Shown: positions 12,190-19,614, numbered from the stretch's first letter. The stretch: 64,000 nucleotides of DNA from Muribaculaceae bacterium (GCA_017548365.1 JAFZAC010000033.1:1-64000); one strand, 5' to 3'. Numbers and translations are program-made. Notes: generated by a model not told the origin, from the sequence alone.

Positions 12190-12741
12190 ATGAGACCAAG
12201 TTATGTTATGTTTGCCGACGGCTTTGAGGAAATCGAGGCCTTGACGGTTGTTGATGTGCTGCGCCGTGCTGGCATGCCAGTGGTTACTATGTCTATTTAT
12301 GACGCTCCCGAAGCGATAGGAGCTCATGGCGTTACTGTTGTTGCCGACGAATCGTTCGACCCCGAGATGCTCGAGGATGCCGAATGGGTAGTGTGTCCAG
12401 GCGGAATGCCAGGCGCATCTAATCTGGCCGAGAACGAAACATTGTGTGAAATACTCAAGGAGAGAAATGACAATGATGAGTATATTGCCGCTATATGCGC
12501 TTCGCCATCAGTGATATTTGGCCCACTGGGGCTGCTAGATGGCCGCAACGCAACCTGCTATCCCGGCATGGAAGATGGCATGGAAGGCGCAAGTGTTGTT
12601 AATGATCATGTGGTCGTTGACGGTAATATCGTCACAGGTATGGGGCCTGCATCGGCTGCGCGCTTTGCGCTCACTATTGCAGCAATGACCATGGGCGAGG
12701 AAGTTGCCAATGATGTGGCTGCAGGCATGTTGCTGAAATAG
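12190..12741 (+). CDS. DJ-1/PfpI family protein
   Basis: This 183-residue protein has the glutamine-amidotransferase-like fold of the DJ-1/YajL group. The reactive cysteine is Cys103 in the AAICASP elbow, and the acidic partner lies in FADGFEEIE (about 8-16). The VCPGGMPGASNL segment at 68-79 and the late TGMGPASAARFAL segment are typical. Members have been proposed as glyoxalases, deglycases or chaperones, and the exact activity is not certain. It is monocistronic, with its own promoter and a terminator after it. Confidence 0.92.
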   Translation: MRPSYVMFADGFEEIEALTVVDVLRRAGMPVVTMSIYDAPEAIGAHGVTVVADESFDPEMLEDAEWVVCPGGMPGASNLAENETLCEILKERNDNDEYIAAICASPSVIFGPLGLLDGRNATCYPGMEDGMEGASVVNDHVVVDGNIVTGMGPASAARFALTIAAMTMGEEVANDVAAGMLLK

Positions 12742-12775
12742 CAAGACGAGGCTCTTGGTCGAGACTTGTGAGAAT

Positions 12776-12810
12776 AAAAATCGTGGAAGCTTTGGCCTCC
12801 ACGATTTTTT
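12776..12810. terminator. Bidirectional terminator between the DJ-1 gene and the outer-membrane barrel gene
   Basis: AAAAATCGTGGA (12776-12787) pairs with TCCACGATTTTTT (12798-12810). The A and T runs on both sides serve the two convergent genes. Confidence 0.8.
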
Positions 12811-12845
12811 ATCTTAAAAACACATAATTGAACTACATACAAGAA

Positions 12846-13478
12846 CTACTTAAAGAAGTAAGTTGCCTGTATAAACCAGGTGCGGTGCTTTGCTACATTC
12901 TCATCAAGGAGTTTTGTGCCCAGGTTTTGACCAATACTGAAGCTGTAGCCACCGCTGACCTGAAGATGGTTGGTAATTTCTACGCCAATACCGGCATGCA
13001 ACAACACGTTGACAGTAGTGTATTTGAGAGCGTCGTCAAACTTGTTGTGGCCAGCAAGGAACGAGAATGTGGGACCAACATAGGCAAACGGCATGAGTGT
13101 GTTCTCAAACCCATTGAGTCGGCTGTAGCGGAACTTCAGGTTCAATGGCACGTCGATGTAGTGAAGTCTGGATACTTGTGTCTCAATGCCTTGAGATGAC
13201 CAAGCAAGCTTGTCGCCTAGATGAAGGCGGCCCTGACGCAAGGTGTAAAGTATTGAACCATCTACGCCAAATCCAACTCCTGGAATCATTAGCTCGCCAG
13301 TGACACCGGCCGAGCCGCCAAACATGCGGTCGCTTTCAAAGATGTCGCTCTGCTTGAAGTGAATCTCATTGTAGTTGCCGCCAACGGTGACACCCCAACG
13401 TCGAACAGGCTGTGCTGTAGACGATAAAGCGCACAACAACGCCACGACAATAAGTATGTGTTTGATATATTTTCTCAT
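12846..13478 (-). CDS. Outer-membrane beta-barrel protein (PorT-like)
   Basis: This 210-residue protein has a signal peptide (MRKYIKHILIVVALLCALSS, cut near TAQ). Alternating hydrophobic strands follow (WGVTVGGNYNEIHF, VGFGVDGSILYTL, YIDVPLNLKFRY, LHAGIGVEI, HLQVSGGYSFSIG, TWFIQATYFFK) and the protein ends in aromatic Phe-Lys. This is the pattern of small outer-membrane barrels of the PorT/outer-membrane-beta-barrel family in Bacteroidetes. The cargo or role is unknown. It is convergent with the DJ-1 gene. Confidence 0.85.
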   Translation of the reverse strand: MRKYIKHILIVVALLCALSSTAQPVRRWGVTVGGNYNEIHFKQSDIFESDRMFGGSAGVTGELMIPGVGFGVDGSILYTLRQGRLHLGDKLAWSSQGIETQVSRLHYIDVPLNLKFRYSRLNGFENTLMPFAYVGPTFSFLAGHNKFDDALKYTTVNVLLHAGIGVEITNHLQVSGGYSFSIGQNLGTKLLDENVAKHRTWFIQATYFFK

Positions 13479-13715
13479 ATTATTAAGTTGTTTCTCGTGT
13501 TTCAGACTGCAAAACTAACATAAATTCTTGTCTCCACCAAAGATTTCATTTTTTATAACACAAATTATTAGTTCTAATGAACGATTTGGGGTGAAATCAT
13601 CACGTCGGTTATTGCAATTTGCCTATATCAGCTAACTGATTGTGTGTCTTTGGGGACGCTATGCAAGGAAAAACTGCTTGATATGAGATTTTTTTTAGTT
13701 TTTTTCTTGAAAAGT

Positions 13716-13746
13716 TTTGGTGGTTCGGAAAAAAGTAGTAATTTTG
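13716..13746 (+). promoter_or_regulatory. Promoter of tRNA-Gln
   Basis: TTTG (13716-13719), a 19-base spacer and TAATTTTG (13739-13746) are a full match to the Bacteroidetes consensus, 19 bases before the tRNA. Confidence 0.75.
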
Positions 13747-13765
13747 CACCGCAATTATGGCGAAT

Positions 13766-13836
13766 TGTCCTGTGGTGTAACGGTAGCACACCGGATTCTG
13801 GTTCCGTTTGCGTGGGTTCGAATCCTACCAGGACAA
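13766..13836 (+). tRNA. tRNA-Gln (anticodon CTG)
   Basis: The 71-base cloverleaf has acceptor arms TGTCCTG and CAGGACA, anticodon stem CCGGA/TCCG with loop TTCTGGT (anticodon CTG), T-loop GGTTCGAATCC and discriminator A. CCA is not encoded. Confidence 0.94.
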
Positions 13837-13931
13837 CAACGGAAGTGACCACTTGAGGTCACTTTCTTTTTGAAATTATTAACCAGGCGAGCTCTCGTGT
13901 AGGGCACGCCACAAAACAAAACTTATTAAAC

Positions 13932-14537
13932 ATGGCAACAAAAATCAGACTGCAACGTCATGGTCGTAAAGACTATCCGTTCTATCCAATTGTCATCGCC
14001 GATAGCAGGGCACCACGAGATGGTAGATTTATTGAAAGGATTGGTTCGTATAACCCAAACACTAATCCTGCTACAGTAAGTTTGAATTTCGAGAGAGCTC
14101 TCTACTGGATCAACGTTGGCGCAATCCCAACCGACACCGTTCGCAACATTCTGTCACGCGAGGGCGTTATGCTTATGAAGCACCTCCAGGGTGGCGTGAA
14201 GAAGGGCGCTTTCACCGAGGAAGAGGCTCAGAAACGTTTCGACGCTTGGAAAGCCGAGAAGGATGCTAAGCTCGAGGCTGTAAGAAACAAGGTTCGTGAG
14301 GACAAGAAGGCCGCTGGCAAGCAGCGTCTTGAGGATGAGACCAAGAAGAACGAGGCTAAGGCTGAGGCCGTAGCTCAGAAGCGAGCCGAGATAGCTGCCG
14401 CTAAGGCTGAGGCTGAAGCACAGGCTGCTGCCGAGGCTCAGGCTGCAGAGGACGCCGCTAAGGCTGCCGACGAGGCTCCCGCTGCTGACGAGGCTCCCGC
14501 TGCCGAGGCTCCTGCCGAGGAAGCTACTGCTGAGTAA
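13932..14537 (+). CDS. rpsP: 30S ribosomal protein S16 with long Ala/Glu/Lys tail
   Basis: The first 85 or so residues are a typical S16, an assembly protein of the 30S subunit ([21 protein letters not shown] at the start; [31 protein letters not shown]). The family is normally 80-90 residues, but here the protein has 201. The extra 115 residues are low-complexity A/E/K-rich sequence expected to form a helical or coiled-coil tail. Bacteroidetes S16 proteins are known to be extended, so the tail is odd for bacteria in general but not for the group. The gene lies 95 bases after tRNA-Gln and is followed by a hairpin. Confidence 0.95.
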   Translation: MATKIRLQRHGRKDYPFYPIVIADSRAPRDGRFIERIGSYNPNTNPATVSLNFERALYWINVGAIPTDTVRNILSREGVMLMKHLQGGVKKGAFTEEEAQKRFDAWKAEKDAKLEAVRNKVREDKKAAGKQRLEDETKKNEAKAEAVAQKRAEIAAAKAEAEAQAAAEAQAAEDAAKAADEAPAADEAPAAEAPAEEATAE

Positions 14538-14588
14538 TTCAATCAGCACATGCCCATAGTGGCACTTCTTTTGATTAACTTATAAAGT

Positions 14589-14630
14589 AAAGCCCTGATG
14601 GAATAACCGTTAGGGCTTGCTGTTTTACAG
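14589..14630 (+). terminator. Hairpin terminator after rpsP
   Basis: AAGCCCT (14590-14596) pairs with AGGGCTT (14612-14618), followed by a short T-rich stretch (TGTTTTAC). Confidence 0.6.
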
Positions 14631-14675
14631 TAGAGAATATTGAGTGGAGAGAATCGAGTTAACTCCGACATTGTC

Positions 14676-14700
14676 TGACTCAGTCCGACTCAGTCCGACT
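14676..14700. repeat. Short 10-bp tandem repeat
   Basis: The unit CAGTCCGACT occurs twice in tandem (14681-14690 and 14691-14700), preceded by a partial copy. It is intergenic and its role is unknown. Confidence 0.5.
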
Positions 14701-14748
14701 ATTTTCGACCCACCAAGTGAGGTTGTTGTATATATTTGTTAGTAATTG

Positions 14749-14779
14749 TTTGATGAAATCAGTTTTTTGTCTAAATTTG
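14749..14779 (+). promoter_or_regulatory. Promoter of the BspA-like gene at 14801
   Basis: TTTG (14749-14752), a 19-base spacer and TAAATTTG (14772-14779) fit the consensus, 21 bases before the ATG, so the leader is short. Confidence 0.65.
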
Positions 14780-14800
14780 CACTGACTAAGGTTTTCTCTC

Positions 14801-15496
14801 ATGAAGTCTTATGGCAAAATATTGGTAGCTTTTATAATGCTTGGGATTGTTGCTGGTGCTTCGGTTGACTGTCATGCATCAGGGCGCATTAAACGCATTA
14901 CACAGGGCATCTTCCTATATAGCAATTGGGACGCTCCCTGGCTCACACTCGACACGTGTCTCGACATGACGGTGACGCAAGCCACTGTTCCTGATGTCGT
15001 GACTTGGTATGGTCGCGACTATCCCGTTGCCGAGATTGGACATGGTGCCTTTCGTGGCTGTCGCAATCTCATTGTTCTCGACTTGGGCTCTAATGTGAGC
15101 GGTTTGTTGAAAGGTGCGTTGCTCGACTGTCCAAATTTGCGTGTTATAAAGATTAACAGCAAGCAGCCTCCTCAGATTGAAAATCCTCATCCATTTTATG
15201 GCTGTAAATGGCAAGAAGTGATTGAGCCTTATCACACTTTATCGACAATTATAGTGGTTCCTGAAGGATGTGAGGACACCTACCGCAAAGCTCCTGGTTG
15301 GAAAGAATTTAAGGTGATACAGTCGCATGAGCCCGACGGCAGTGAACTGCAGATTAGTGAGATTGATGTTCAAATCAATAATCTTGAGAGCCGGCTTGAG
15401 AAAGTGGAACAAGAAGCCAATAAGTTAAGGGAGGAAATCGATGCGCTGCGCCGCGCCAAGTCGCAGCAGGGAACAGTGAACGTGATTGGGGAATGA
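14801..15496 (+). CDS. Exported BspA-like protein with coiled-coil tail
   Basis: This 231-residue protein starts with a signal peptide (MKSYGKILVAFIMLGIVAGA, cut near CHA). A short BspA-type leucine-rich stretch follows (EIGHGAFRGCRNLIVLDLGSN and LLKGALLDCPNLRVIKINS), with a VPEGCEDTYRKAPGWKEF segment, the usual end of LRR_5 blocks in Bacteroidales. The last 55 residues (about 178-225) are charged heptad-like sequence and should form a coiled coil (LESRLEKVEQEANKLREEI). It probably acts in the periplasm or at the cell surface; no enzymatic motif is seen. It is convergent with the kinase gene, 48 bases away. Confidence 0.8.
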   Translation: MKSYGKILVAFIMLGIVAGASVDCHASGRIKRITQGIFLYSNWDAPWLTLDTCLDMTVTQATVPDVVTWYGRDYPVAEIGHGAFRGCRNLIVLDLGSNVSGLLKGALLDCPNLRVIKINSKQPPQIENPHPFYGCKWQEVIEPYHTLSTIIVVPEGCEDTYRKAPGWKEFKVIQSHEPDGSELQISEIDVQINNLESRLEKVEQEANKLREEIDALRRAKSQQGTVNVIGE

Positions 15497-15544
15497 AGTG
15501 TGTGATCGAGATGGGAAACTCTAACCCATGAATCCCAAATGCTG

Positions 15545-16882
15545 TTAATCAATAACAGGTAAAAAACCTTTGACCTTATTGAGTTTCTCTAGAAGTTGAT
15601 TTTGGTAGTTGTTGCAGTGCTCTTTCAGAGCATATTCTATTTCTGCAAGCTCTCTGCTGGTAAAGCGGTTGCGTATGCTGTTCATGTATTCTGGTATCTT
15701 GTTTTCCCCTTTCTTTGACTGGTAATGCCAGTCAATCCACAGGTATTCGGCATTGCTCACGGTGTCAATGTGCTCTTTGATATGGGTAGCGGCATTGGCA
15801 GCGTCAATCTGGCGTAGACCGGTGGCAATAGCCTCGTTTACCAACTTTTCTCGCGCGTCAAGTTCCTTCTGTACGTTGAGTAGCTGAATATTGGCGGCAT
15901 TGAGTGAGTTGATGGTGTCGTTCAATCCGCCTAAGTGGCTGCGCATGCTGTCTTGTTTTAGTTGGCTCAACTCCATCTGATCGGACGTCTGGTTGAGTGC
16001 ATTTCGCAACGAATCAACTTGCTGACGTGCCTTGTCGTCACGCACGTAGCGGGTATTGTTGCTGAATCGCGATGCAACAATAGCTGTCCCAGCCAGTAAC
16101 CCAGCCAACAGCAGTGCCGTCGCGCCTATCTGCATTGTGCGCCTCTTAGATTTCATGTGGCTCAAGTCATTCTTTATCTCTTCCACACTTTGGTATCTCT
16201 CCTCGATGGGCAGAATGCATCGTGAAGCAACTTTCTTATAGTCACGGCTCAGATCCATCATTCTCAATACTAATCCCATGCTGTAGATGTCATTGCGCAC
16301 GTCGGGCTGACTTTTTGAGGCCTGTTCGGGTGCCATGTATTGTGCGGTGCCGGCTGGTTGTTTGAGGATTGCATGGACATCGGTGTCGGCAAGACCAAAG
16401 TCGATGAGCTTCATGTTCTTGCCGTTGGCAGTAATCATTATGTTGCTGGGCTTGATATCGCGATGCACTATGTCTAGGGAGTGGATATAGGCTACAGCAT
16501 CTAGCAGTTGGTTGGCGACATGCAGGCGCTGTTGCTGTGTGGTGGTAGTATTGAGCCATTCCTTGAGCGTTGCCCCCTCTACCCATTCCATAACAATGCA
16601 TTCCCCTAGTGGTTCTACAGTCTCCATGTTCACCACTTGTACAATCCCAGGGTGCTGAAGCCGCATCATGATATCAAACTCCTTGCGCAGCATCTCCTGG
16701 TAAACAATTTTGCCCTTAACCTCATTGTTTAGCGACTTGAGCAGATACCACCGTCCGTGCCGCTTGGCGCGAGTGAGGGTGTTAAAGCCTTGTGAGCGCA
16801 GCGTCTCGAGTTGTGTGAACTCTGAGCTCACGCCTTCAAAGCCATCTTCAAGATATCCCGATACAGATGAGGTTTCTTCCAT
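15545..16882 (-). CDS. Membrane-anchored Ser/Thr protein kinase
   Basis: This 445-residue protein has a Hanks-type kinase domain at about 28-245. The VAIK lysine is Lys49 (WYLLKSL), the catalytic loop is HRDIKPSN at 140-147, DFG at 161-163 and APE at 184-186. The glycine-rich loop is degenerate (SQGFNTLTRAKR). One transmembrane helix at about 251-271 follows a basic stretch (KSKRRT), and a 170-residue coiled-coil-rich part lies beyond, probably in the periplasm, with no PASTA repeat. This is the layout of a one-pass sensor kinase. It is downstream of a DNA-binding-like gene with an 11-base gap, so they are likely co-transcribed. Confidence 0.9.
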   Translation of the reverse strand: MEETSSVSGYLEDGFEGVSSEFTQLETLRSQGFNTLTRAKRHGRWYLLKSLNNEVKGKIVYQEMLRKEFDIMMRLQHPGIVQVVNMETVEPLGECIVMEWVEGATLKEWLNTTTTQQQRLHVANQLLDAVAYIHSLDIVHRDIKPSNIMITANGKNMKLIDFGLADTDVHAILKQPAGTAQYMAPEQASKSQPDVRNDIYSMGLVLRMMDLSRDYKKVASRCILPIEERYQSVEEIKNDLSHMKSKRRTMQIGATALLLAGLLAGTAIVASRFSNNTRYVRDDKARQQVDSLRNALNQTSDQMELSQLKQDSMRSHLGGLNDTINSLNAANIQLLNVQKELDAREKLVNEAIATGLRQIDAANAATHIKEHIDTVSNAEYLWIDWHYQSKKGENKIPEYMNSIRNRFTSRELAEIEYALKEHCNNYQNQLLEKLNKVKGFLPVID

Positions 16883-16893
16883 TACTCAAACTA

Positions 16894-17475
16894 TTATTGT
16901 TGCAAGAGAAAATGAACTCCATTGCGCTTGCCGCACACATAACCAGTGGGCAGGCGTCCAGCTTGGACAAGGTTGTCGATATACATAGGCTCGCCCTCGA
17001 TTATCAATTCGCAGTTGAATGTGTTACCGGCATGCAGGCGGGTGTTCTCGGAACTCTCAACAACAAACTGCCCGCCTCCCAGATGCCTGACAAGACATTT
17101 TCTTCCTGGCTGCCAAGTGAGCATGAGGCGCTCGTTCACAGCCATTTGAGTGCTGGGGTGAATTGTGGCGCCAAAAGCTGGTGCGCTTGCAGCTTCCTCC
17201 TCATCACTTGCCGATGCTGTGAAATGTGTGAAACTTGAATAACCCAGCAGCTGAGATAGTGTATTAAGGGTAGACTTGCGAGGAGTAATCTCATCGGAAA
17301 GATAGCCCCACAAACGCTTGAGAGTTGTAGGAGATATTTTGGCCCCCATAAATTTGAGCTGATCGCTCAACCACTGGAAGTCGCGAGGCGTGGATATTTC
17401 TTTTTGATAAGCCTCTTCTATCCTGTGCAGGAGTAGAGCCTTTGCTTTGTTGATGTCACTTTCTGCATTTTTCAT
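16894..17475 (-). CDS. Putative DNA-binding protein paired with the kinase
   Basis: This 193-residue cytoplasmic protein is not of a family I can name with certainty. The first 75 residues look like a helical DNA-binding domain (WLSDQLKFMGAKISPTTLKRLWGYL, then TLNTLSQLLGYSSF); ISPTTLKRLWGY resembles a recognition helix. From about 110 a beta-rich part follows (RLMLTWQPGRKCLVRHLGGGQFVVE) that may be a ligand-binding or phospho-target domain. There are several Ser/Thr residues in the linker SFTHFTASASDEEEAASA. The gene is upstream of the kinase in one apparent operon and divergent from the BACON-zinc lipoprotein. The -7 promoter element lies so close to the ATG that the mRNA may be leaderless. 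Confidence 0.72.
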   Translation of the reverse strand: MKNAESDINKAKALLLHRIEEAYQKEISTPRDFQWLSDQLKFMGAKISPTTLKRLWGYLSDEITPRKSTLNTLSQLLGYSSFTHFTASASDEEEAASAPAFGATIHPSTQMAVNERLMLTWQPGRKCLVRHLGGGQFVVESSENTRLHAGNTFNCELIIEGEPMYIDNLVQAGRLPTGYVCGKRNGVHFLLQQ

Positions 17476-17479
17476 GTTG

Positions 17480-17510
17480 CAAATTTAATGAAAAACAAAT
17501 CAATTGGCAA
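17480..17510 (-). promoter_or_regulatory. Promoter of the DNA-binding-like/kinase operon
   Basis: On the minus strand TTG (17510-17508), a 20-base spacer and TAAATTTG (17487-17480) match the consensus. The -7 element ends only 4 bases before the ATG at 17475. Confidence 0.65.
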
Positions 17511-17559
17511 GCATCGACTACTTTTTGTGATTTTTTTGCTTGAAACGCCAAAAAAGATG

Positions 17560-17579
17560 AAAATGGACCAAAATGGACA
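17560..17579. repeat. 10-bp tandem repeat AAAATGGACM, candidate operator
   Basis: AAAATGGACC (17560-17569) is followed directly by AAAATGGACA (17570-17579), exactly one helical turn apart. It touches the -33 element of the lipoprotein promoter and lies in the divergent region shared with the DNA-binding-like gene. Confidence 0.45.
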
Positions 17580-17580
17580 A

Positions 17581-17610
17581 TTGTAGTTTAATATTTTATA
17601 TATAAATTTG
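17581..17610 (+). promoter_or_regulatory. Promoter of the BACON/zinc lipoprotein
   Basis: TTG (17581-17583), a 19-base spacer and TAAATTTG (17603-17610) fit the consensus, 46 bases before the ATG. Confidence 0.7.
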
Positions 17611-17656
17611 CAATGTAATAAGAAACACAAGTAATTAACTAATTAATATTAAGATT

Positions 17657-18427
17657 ATGAAGAAGTTTGTCAATTATCTTTGCGCTATTGCTTTGCTGGC
17701 ACTTACTGCTTGCAACAGTGCTACGGTGATCACCCCCGAGACTGATGCTGTAGCCTTTACTATCGATGGCGGTGAGCAGAAGGTGAGCGTCACTACCGAC
17801 GGCACTTGGAGCATCAGCGACTGCCCTGGATGGGTGAAGACCAGTGTTGAGGGCAACGTTATTAGTATCATTGCCGAGCGCAACGAGACTGGTGCCCTGC
17901 GTGAGGGCGACATTGTGCTCAGCGGCAAGGGCGATGTGAAGGCAATTATTAAGGTCTCTCAAGTGGTTAAATGTACACACATAACTCCATCGGCCGACAA
18001 GCTGGAATTTGGGAAAGAGGGTGGCACCCAAACTTTAAATATTGACACTGATGGTATGCTACAAGTGGAAGCTACGGGGGGCTATACCGCTACATATGCA
18101 GGAGGTGTGCTTACCGTGACAGCACCCTCTAACGATGAAGGTGCCAAACGTGGCGAGATAAAGCTTACTGCCGATGATCAAAGTATTACAATCTATGCTT
18201 CTCAAAAGGGCAACACATGCAAAACTTGTGGCGGTTCTGGCAAAATAACATGCCCCCAATGCCATGGAAAAGGATGGTATCCTATACAAGCTGCAGGCGG
18301 TGGTGCTTGTTGTGAGCGATGTGGTGGCTATGAACCAGGTGTGACCGATGGCTCGGCTGGTGAACCAAGAACTGGCTCTGGGCGCATCAAGTGTCCCGAC
18401 TGCGGTGGCACCGGCAAGGAGCAATAA
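17657..18427 (+). CDS. Lipoprotein with two BACON-like domains and a DnaJ-type zinc domain
   Basis: This 256-residue protein has a lipobox (LTAC, Cys19) ending a signal peptide. Two BACON-like beta-sandwich repeats follow at about 28-103 and 108-183 (DAVAFTIDGGEQKVSVTTDG; DKLEFGKEGGTQTLNIDTDG), a fold usually linked to carbohydrate or surface binding in Bacteroidetes. The last 70 residues hold four CxxC motifs in DnaJ order: CKTCGGSG (188-195), CPQCHGKG (199-206), CERCGGYE (219-226) and CPDCGGTG (246-253). This matches the cysteine-rich zinc domain of DnaJ. It is unusual to see this on an exported lipoprotein. It is divergent from the kinase and DNA-binding-like pair, so a shared pathway is a fair inference. 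The two domain types are clear; the function is not. Confidence 0.85.
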   Translation: MKKFVNYLCAIALLALTACNSATVITPETDAVAFTIDGGEQKVSVTTDGTWSISDCPGWVKTSVEGNVISIIAERNETGALREGDIVLSGKGDVKAIIKVSQVVKCTHITPSADKLEFGKEGGTQTLNIDTDGMLQVEATGGYTATYAGGVLTVTAPSNDEGAKRGEIKLTADDQSITIYASQKGNTCKTCGGSGKITCPQCHGKGWYPIQAAGGGACCERCGGYEPGVTDGSAGEPRTGSGRIKCPDCGGTGKEQ

Positions 18428-18471
18428 TTAATGTTTACGTGAGTTTGACAAAATATATCTTTGACGTTAAC

Positions 18472-18509
18472 ATATTAACAGCCCCCCTAATTAGGGGGGC
18501 TGTTAATAT
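18472..18509. terminator. 38-bp perfect palindrome, likely bidirectional terminator
   Basis: ATATTAACA GCCCCCCTAA and its exact complement form a 38-base uninterrupted palindrome (18472-18509) with no loop bases beyond the centre. It lies between the convergent lipoprotein and rpmH genes. There is no T-run, so its action as a simple terminator is not certain. Confidence 0.6.
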
Positions 18510-18520
18510 ACTATGGTTTG

Positions 18521-18666
18521 TATTCGTAAGACTTACGTTAGTTTCTTGATGTTTCGTTATGATAGATTACTTTGCGGTAATGATACAACAAATGCCGCAG
18601 TAATCGTGTGTGATTACAACGGCTGTAAGTTGTTACTTGGGGAAGTGTATGTAGCCTCTCGGCTAC
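18521..18666. other. Structured non-coding stretch with alternative pairing
   Basis: CGTAAG/CTTACG (18525-18537) comes first. GATTAC (18565-18570) can pair with GTAATC (18600-18605), enclosing TGCGG/CCGCA (18573-18577 and 18595-18599); the same GTAATC can instead pair with GATTAC at 18612-18617. GTAA/TTAC (18625-18636) and GTAGCC/GGCTAC (18651-18666) follow. No supportable gene is seen here. It could be the 3' untranslated region of rpmH, or a small RNA on either strand. Confidence 0.4.
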
Positions 18667-18691
18667 CCCCATCCTGGCTGTTTACTTCTTC

Positions 18692-18844
18692 TTACTTGTA
18701 AACAGTGTCGCTAACGGTGAGGCTGTAACGTCCCTTAGCGCGACGGCGTGCGAGAACCTTGCGGCCATCAGCAGTGCGCATGCGGTGACGGAAACCATGC
18801 TTGTTAGCTTTCTTGCGGTTTGATGGTTGGAATGTACGTTTCAT
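18692..18844 (-). CDS. rpmH: 50S ribosomal protein L34
   Basis: This 50-residue protein reads [22 protein letters not shown] at the start and is basic throughout ([16 protein letters not shown]), a standard L34 of the large subunit. Length is normal for the family (44-50). It is transcribed divergently from efp. The usual neighbour rnpA is not seen downstream. Confidence 0.95.
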   Translation of the reverse strand: MKRTFQPSNRKKANKHGFRHRMRTADGRKVLARRRAKGRYSLTVSDTVYK

Positions 18845-18881
18845 TTTATCTAACTTTTATTTAATTTGCGATTTCGGACGG

Positions 18882-18912
18882 CAAAATTAGTGCTTTTTTT
18901 GGAAACAACCAA
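18882..18912 (-). promoter_or_regulatory. Promoter of rpmH
   Basis: On the minus strand TTG (18912-18910), a 20-base spacer and TAATTTTG (18889-18882) fit the consensus, 37 bases before the ATG. Confidence 0.6.
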
Positions 18913-18939
18913 GAAAGTTGTGAAATTTAGATTAAACTT

Positions 18940-18971
18940 TTTGCATTTTTTCAATATTTACCCTAAATTTG
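18940..18971 (+). promoter_or_regulatory. Promoter of efp
   Basis: TTTG (18940-18943), a 20-base spacer and TAAATTTG (18964-18971) fit the consensus. The start of efp is 60 bases further on. Confidence 0.7.
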
Positions 18972-19031
18972 CACCTTCTAAGGAGTTATAAGAGACAAGA
19001 AATACAAAATTATATAACGAAAACCAAGATT

Positions 19032-19595
19032 ATGATTAACGCTCAAGACATCAAAAACGGAACATGTATCCGTATGGACGGCAGACTTTACTTCTGCATT
19101 GAATTCCTTCATGTAAAACCTGGTAAGGGAAACACTTTCATGCGCACTAAGCTTAAAGACGTGGTTGACGGCCGCGTACTGGAGCGTCGCTTCAACATTG
19201 GCGAAAAGCTCGAGGACGTGCGTGTTGAGCGCCGCCCCTATCAGTATCTCTACATGGATGGCACCGACGCCATTTTCATGAACCAGGAGACTTATGAGCA
19301 GATTCCTATCCTCAAGGAGGTTATCGCTGGCGCCGACTTCATGAAAGAGGGAGACATTGTGGAGGTTGTTACCGATGCTTCGACTGAGACCGTGCTATTC
19401 GCTGAGATGCCTGTTAAGACCGTGCTCGAGATCACTTACACCGAGCCGGGTCTCAAGGGCGACACTGCTACTAACACTCTCAAACCTGCTACTGTTGAGA
19501 CCGGCGCTACCGTTAAGGTGCCTCTGTTCATCAACACAGGCGAGAAGATCGAGGTCGACACTCGCGACGGTTCTTATGTAGGCCGCGTGCGCTAA
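19032..19595 (+). CDS. efp: Elongation factor P
   Basis: The product relieves ribosome stalling at proline runs. The start is placed at the ATG at 19032 ([10 protein letters not shown]), which fits the family; an upstream in-frame reading from 18969 would overlap the promoter. It has 187 residues, standard for EF-P (185-190), with the KOW-like N domain, the tip loop HVKPGKGN (Lys32 at the position modified in other bacteria) and the C-terminal OB fold with [18 protein letters not shown] ending ([15 protein letters not shown]). The tip is lysine, so the modification, if any, may differ from the arginine-rhamnosylated type. Confidence 0.96.
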   Translation: MINAQDIKNGTCIRMDGRLYFCIEFLHVKPGKGNTFMRTKLKDVVDGRVLERRFNIGEKLEDVRVERRPYQYLYMDGTDAIFMNQETYEQIPILKEVIAGADFMKEGDIVEVVTDASTETVLFAEMPVKTVLEITYTEPGLKGDTATNTLKPATVETGATVKVPLFINTGEKIEVDTRDGSYVGRVR

Positions 19596-19614
19596 GCTGC
19601 CCCAAACAACGATT

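Noticed and set aside
14676..14700. CRISPR-like repeat
   Set aside because: Only two copies of a 10-base unit with no spacers; not a CRISPR array.
18513..18701. Small plus-strand reading frame over the structured stretch
   Set aside because: It overlaps inverted repeats and the rpmH stop, has no signal or domain, and starts within 4 bases of the palindrome, so it is likely chance.
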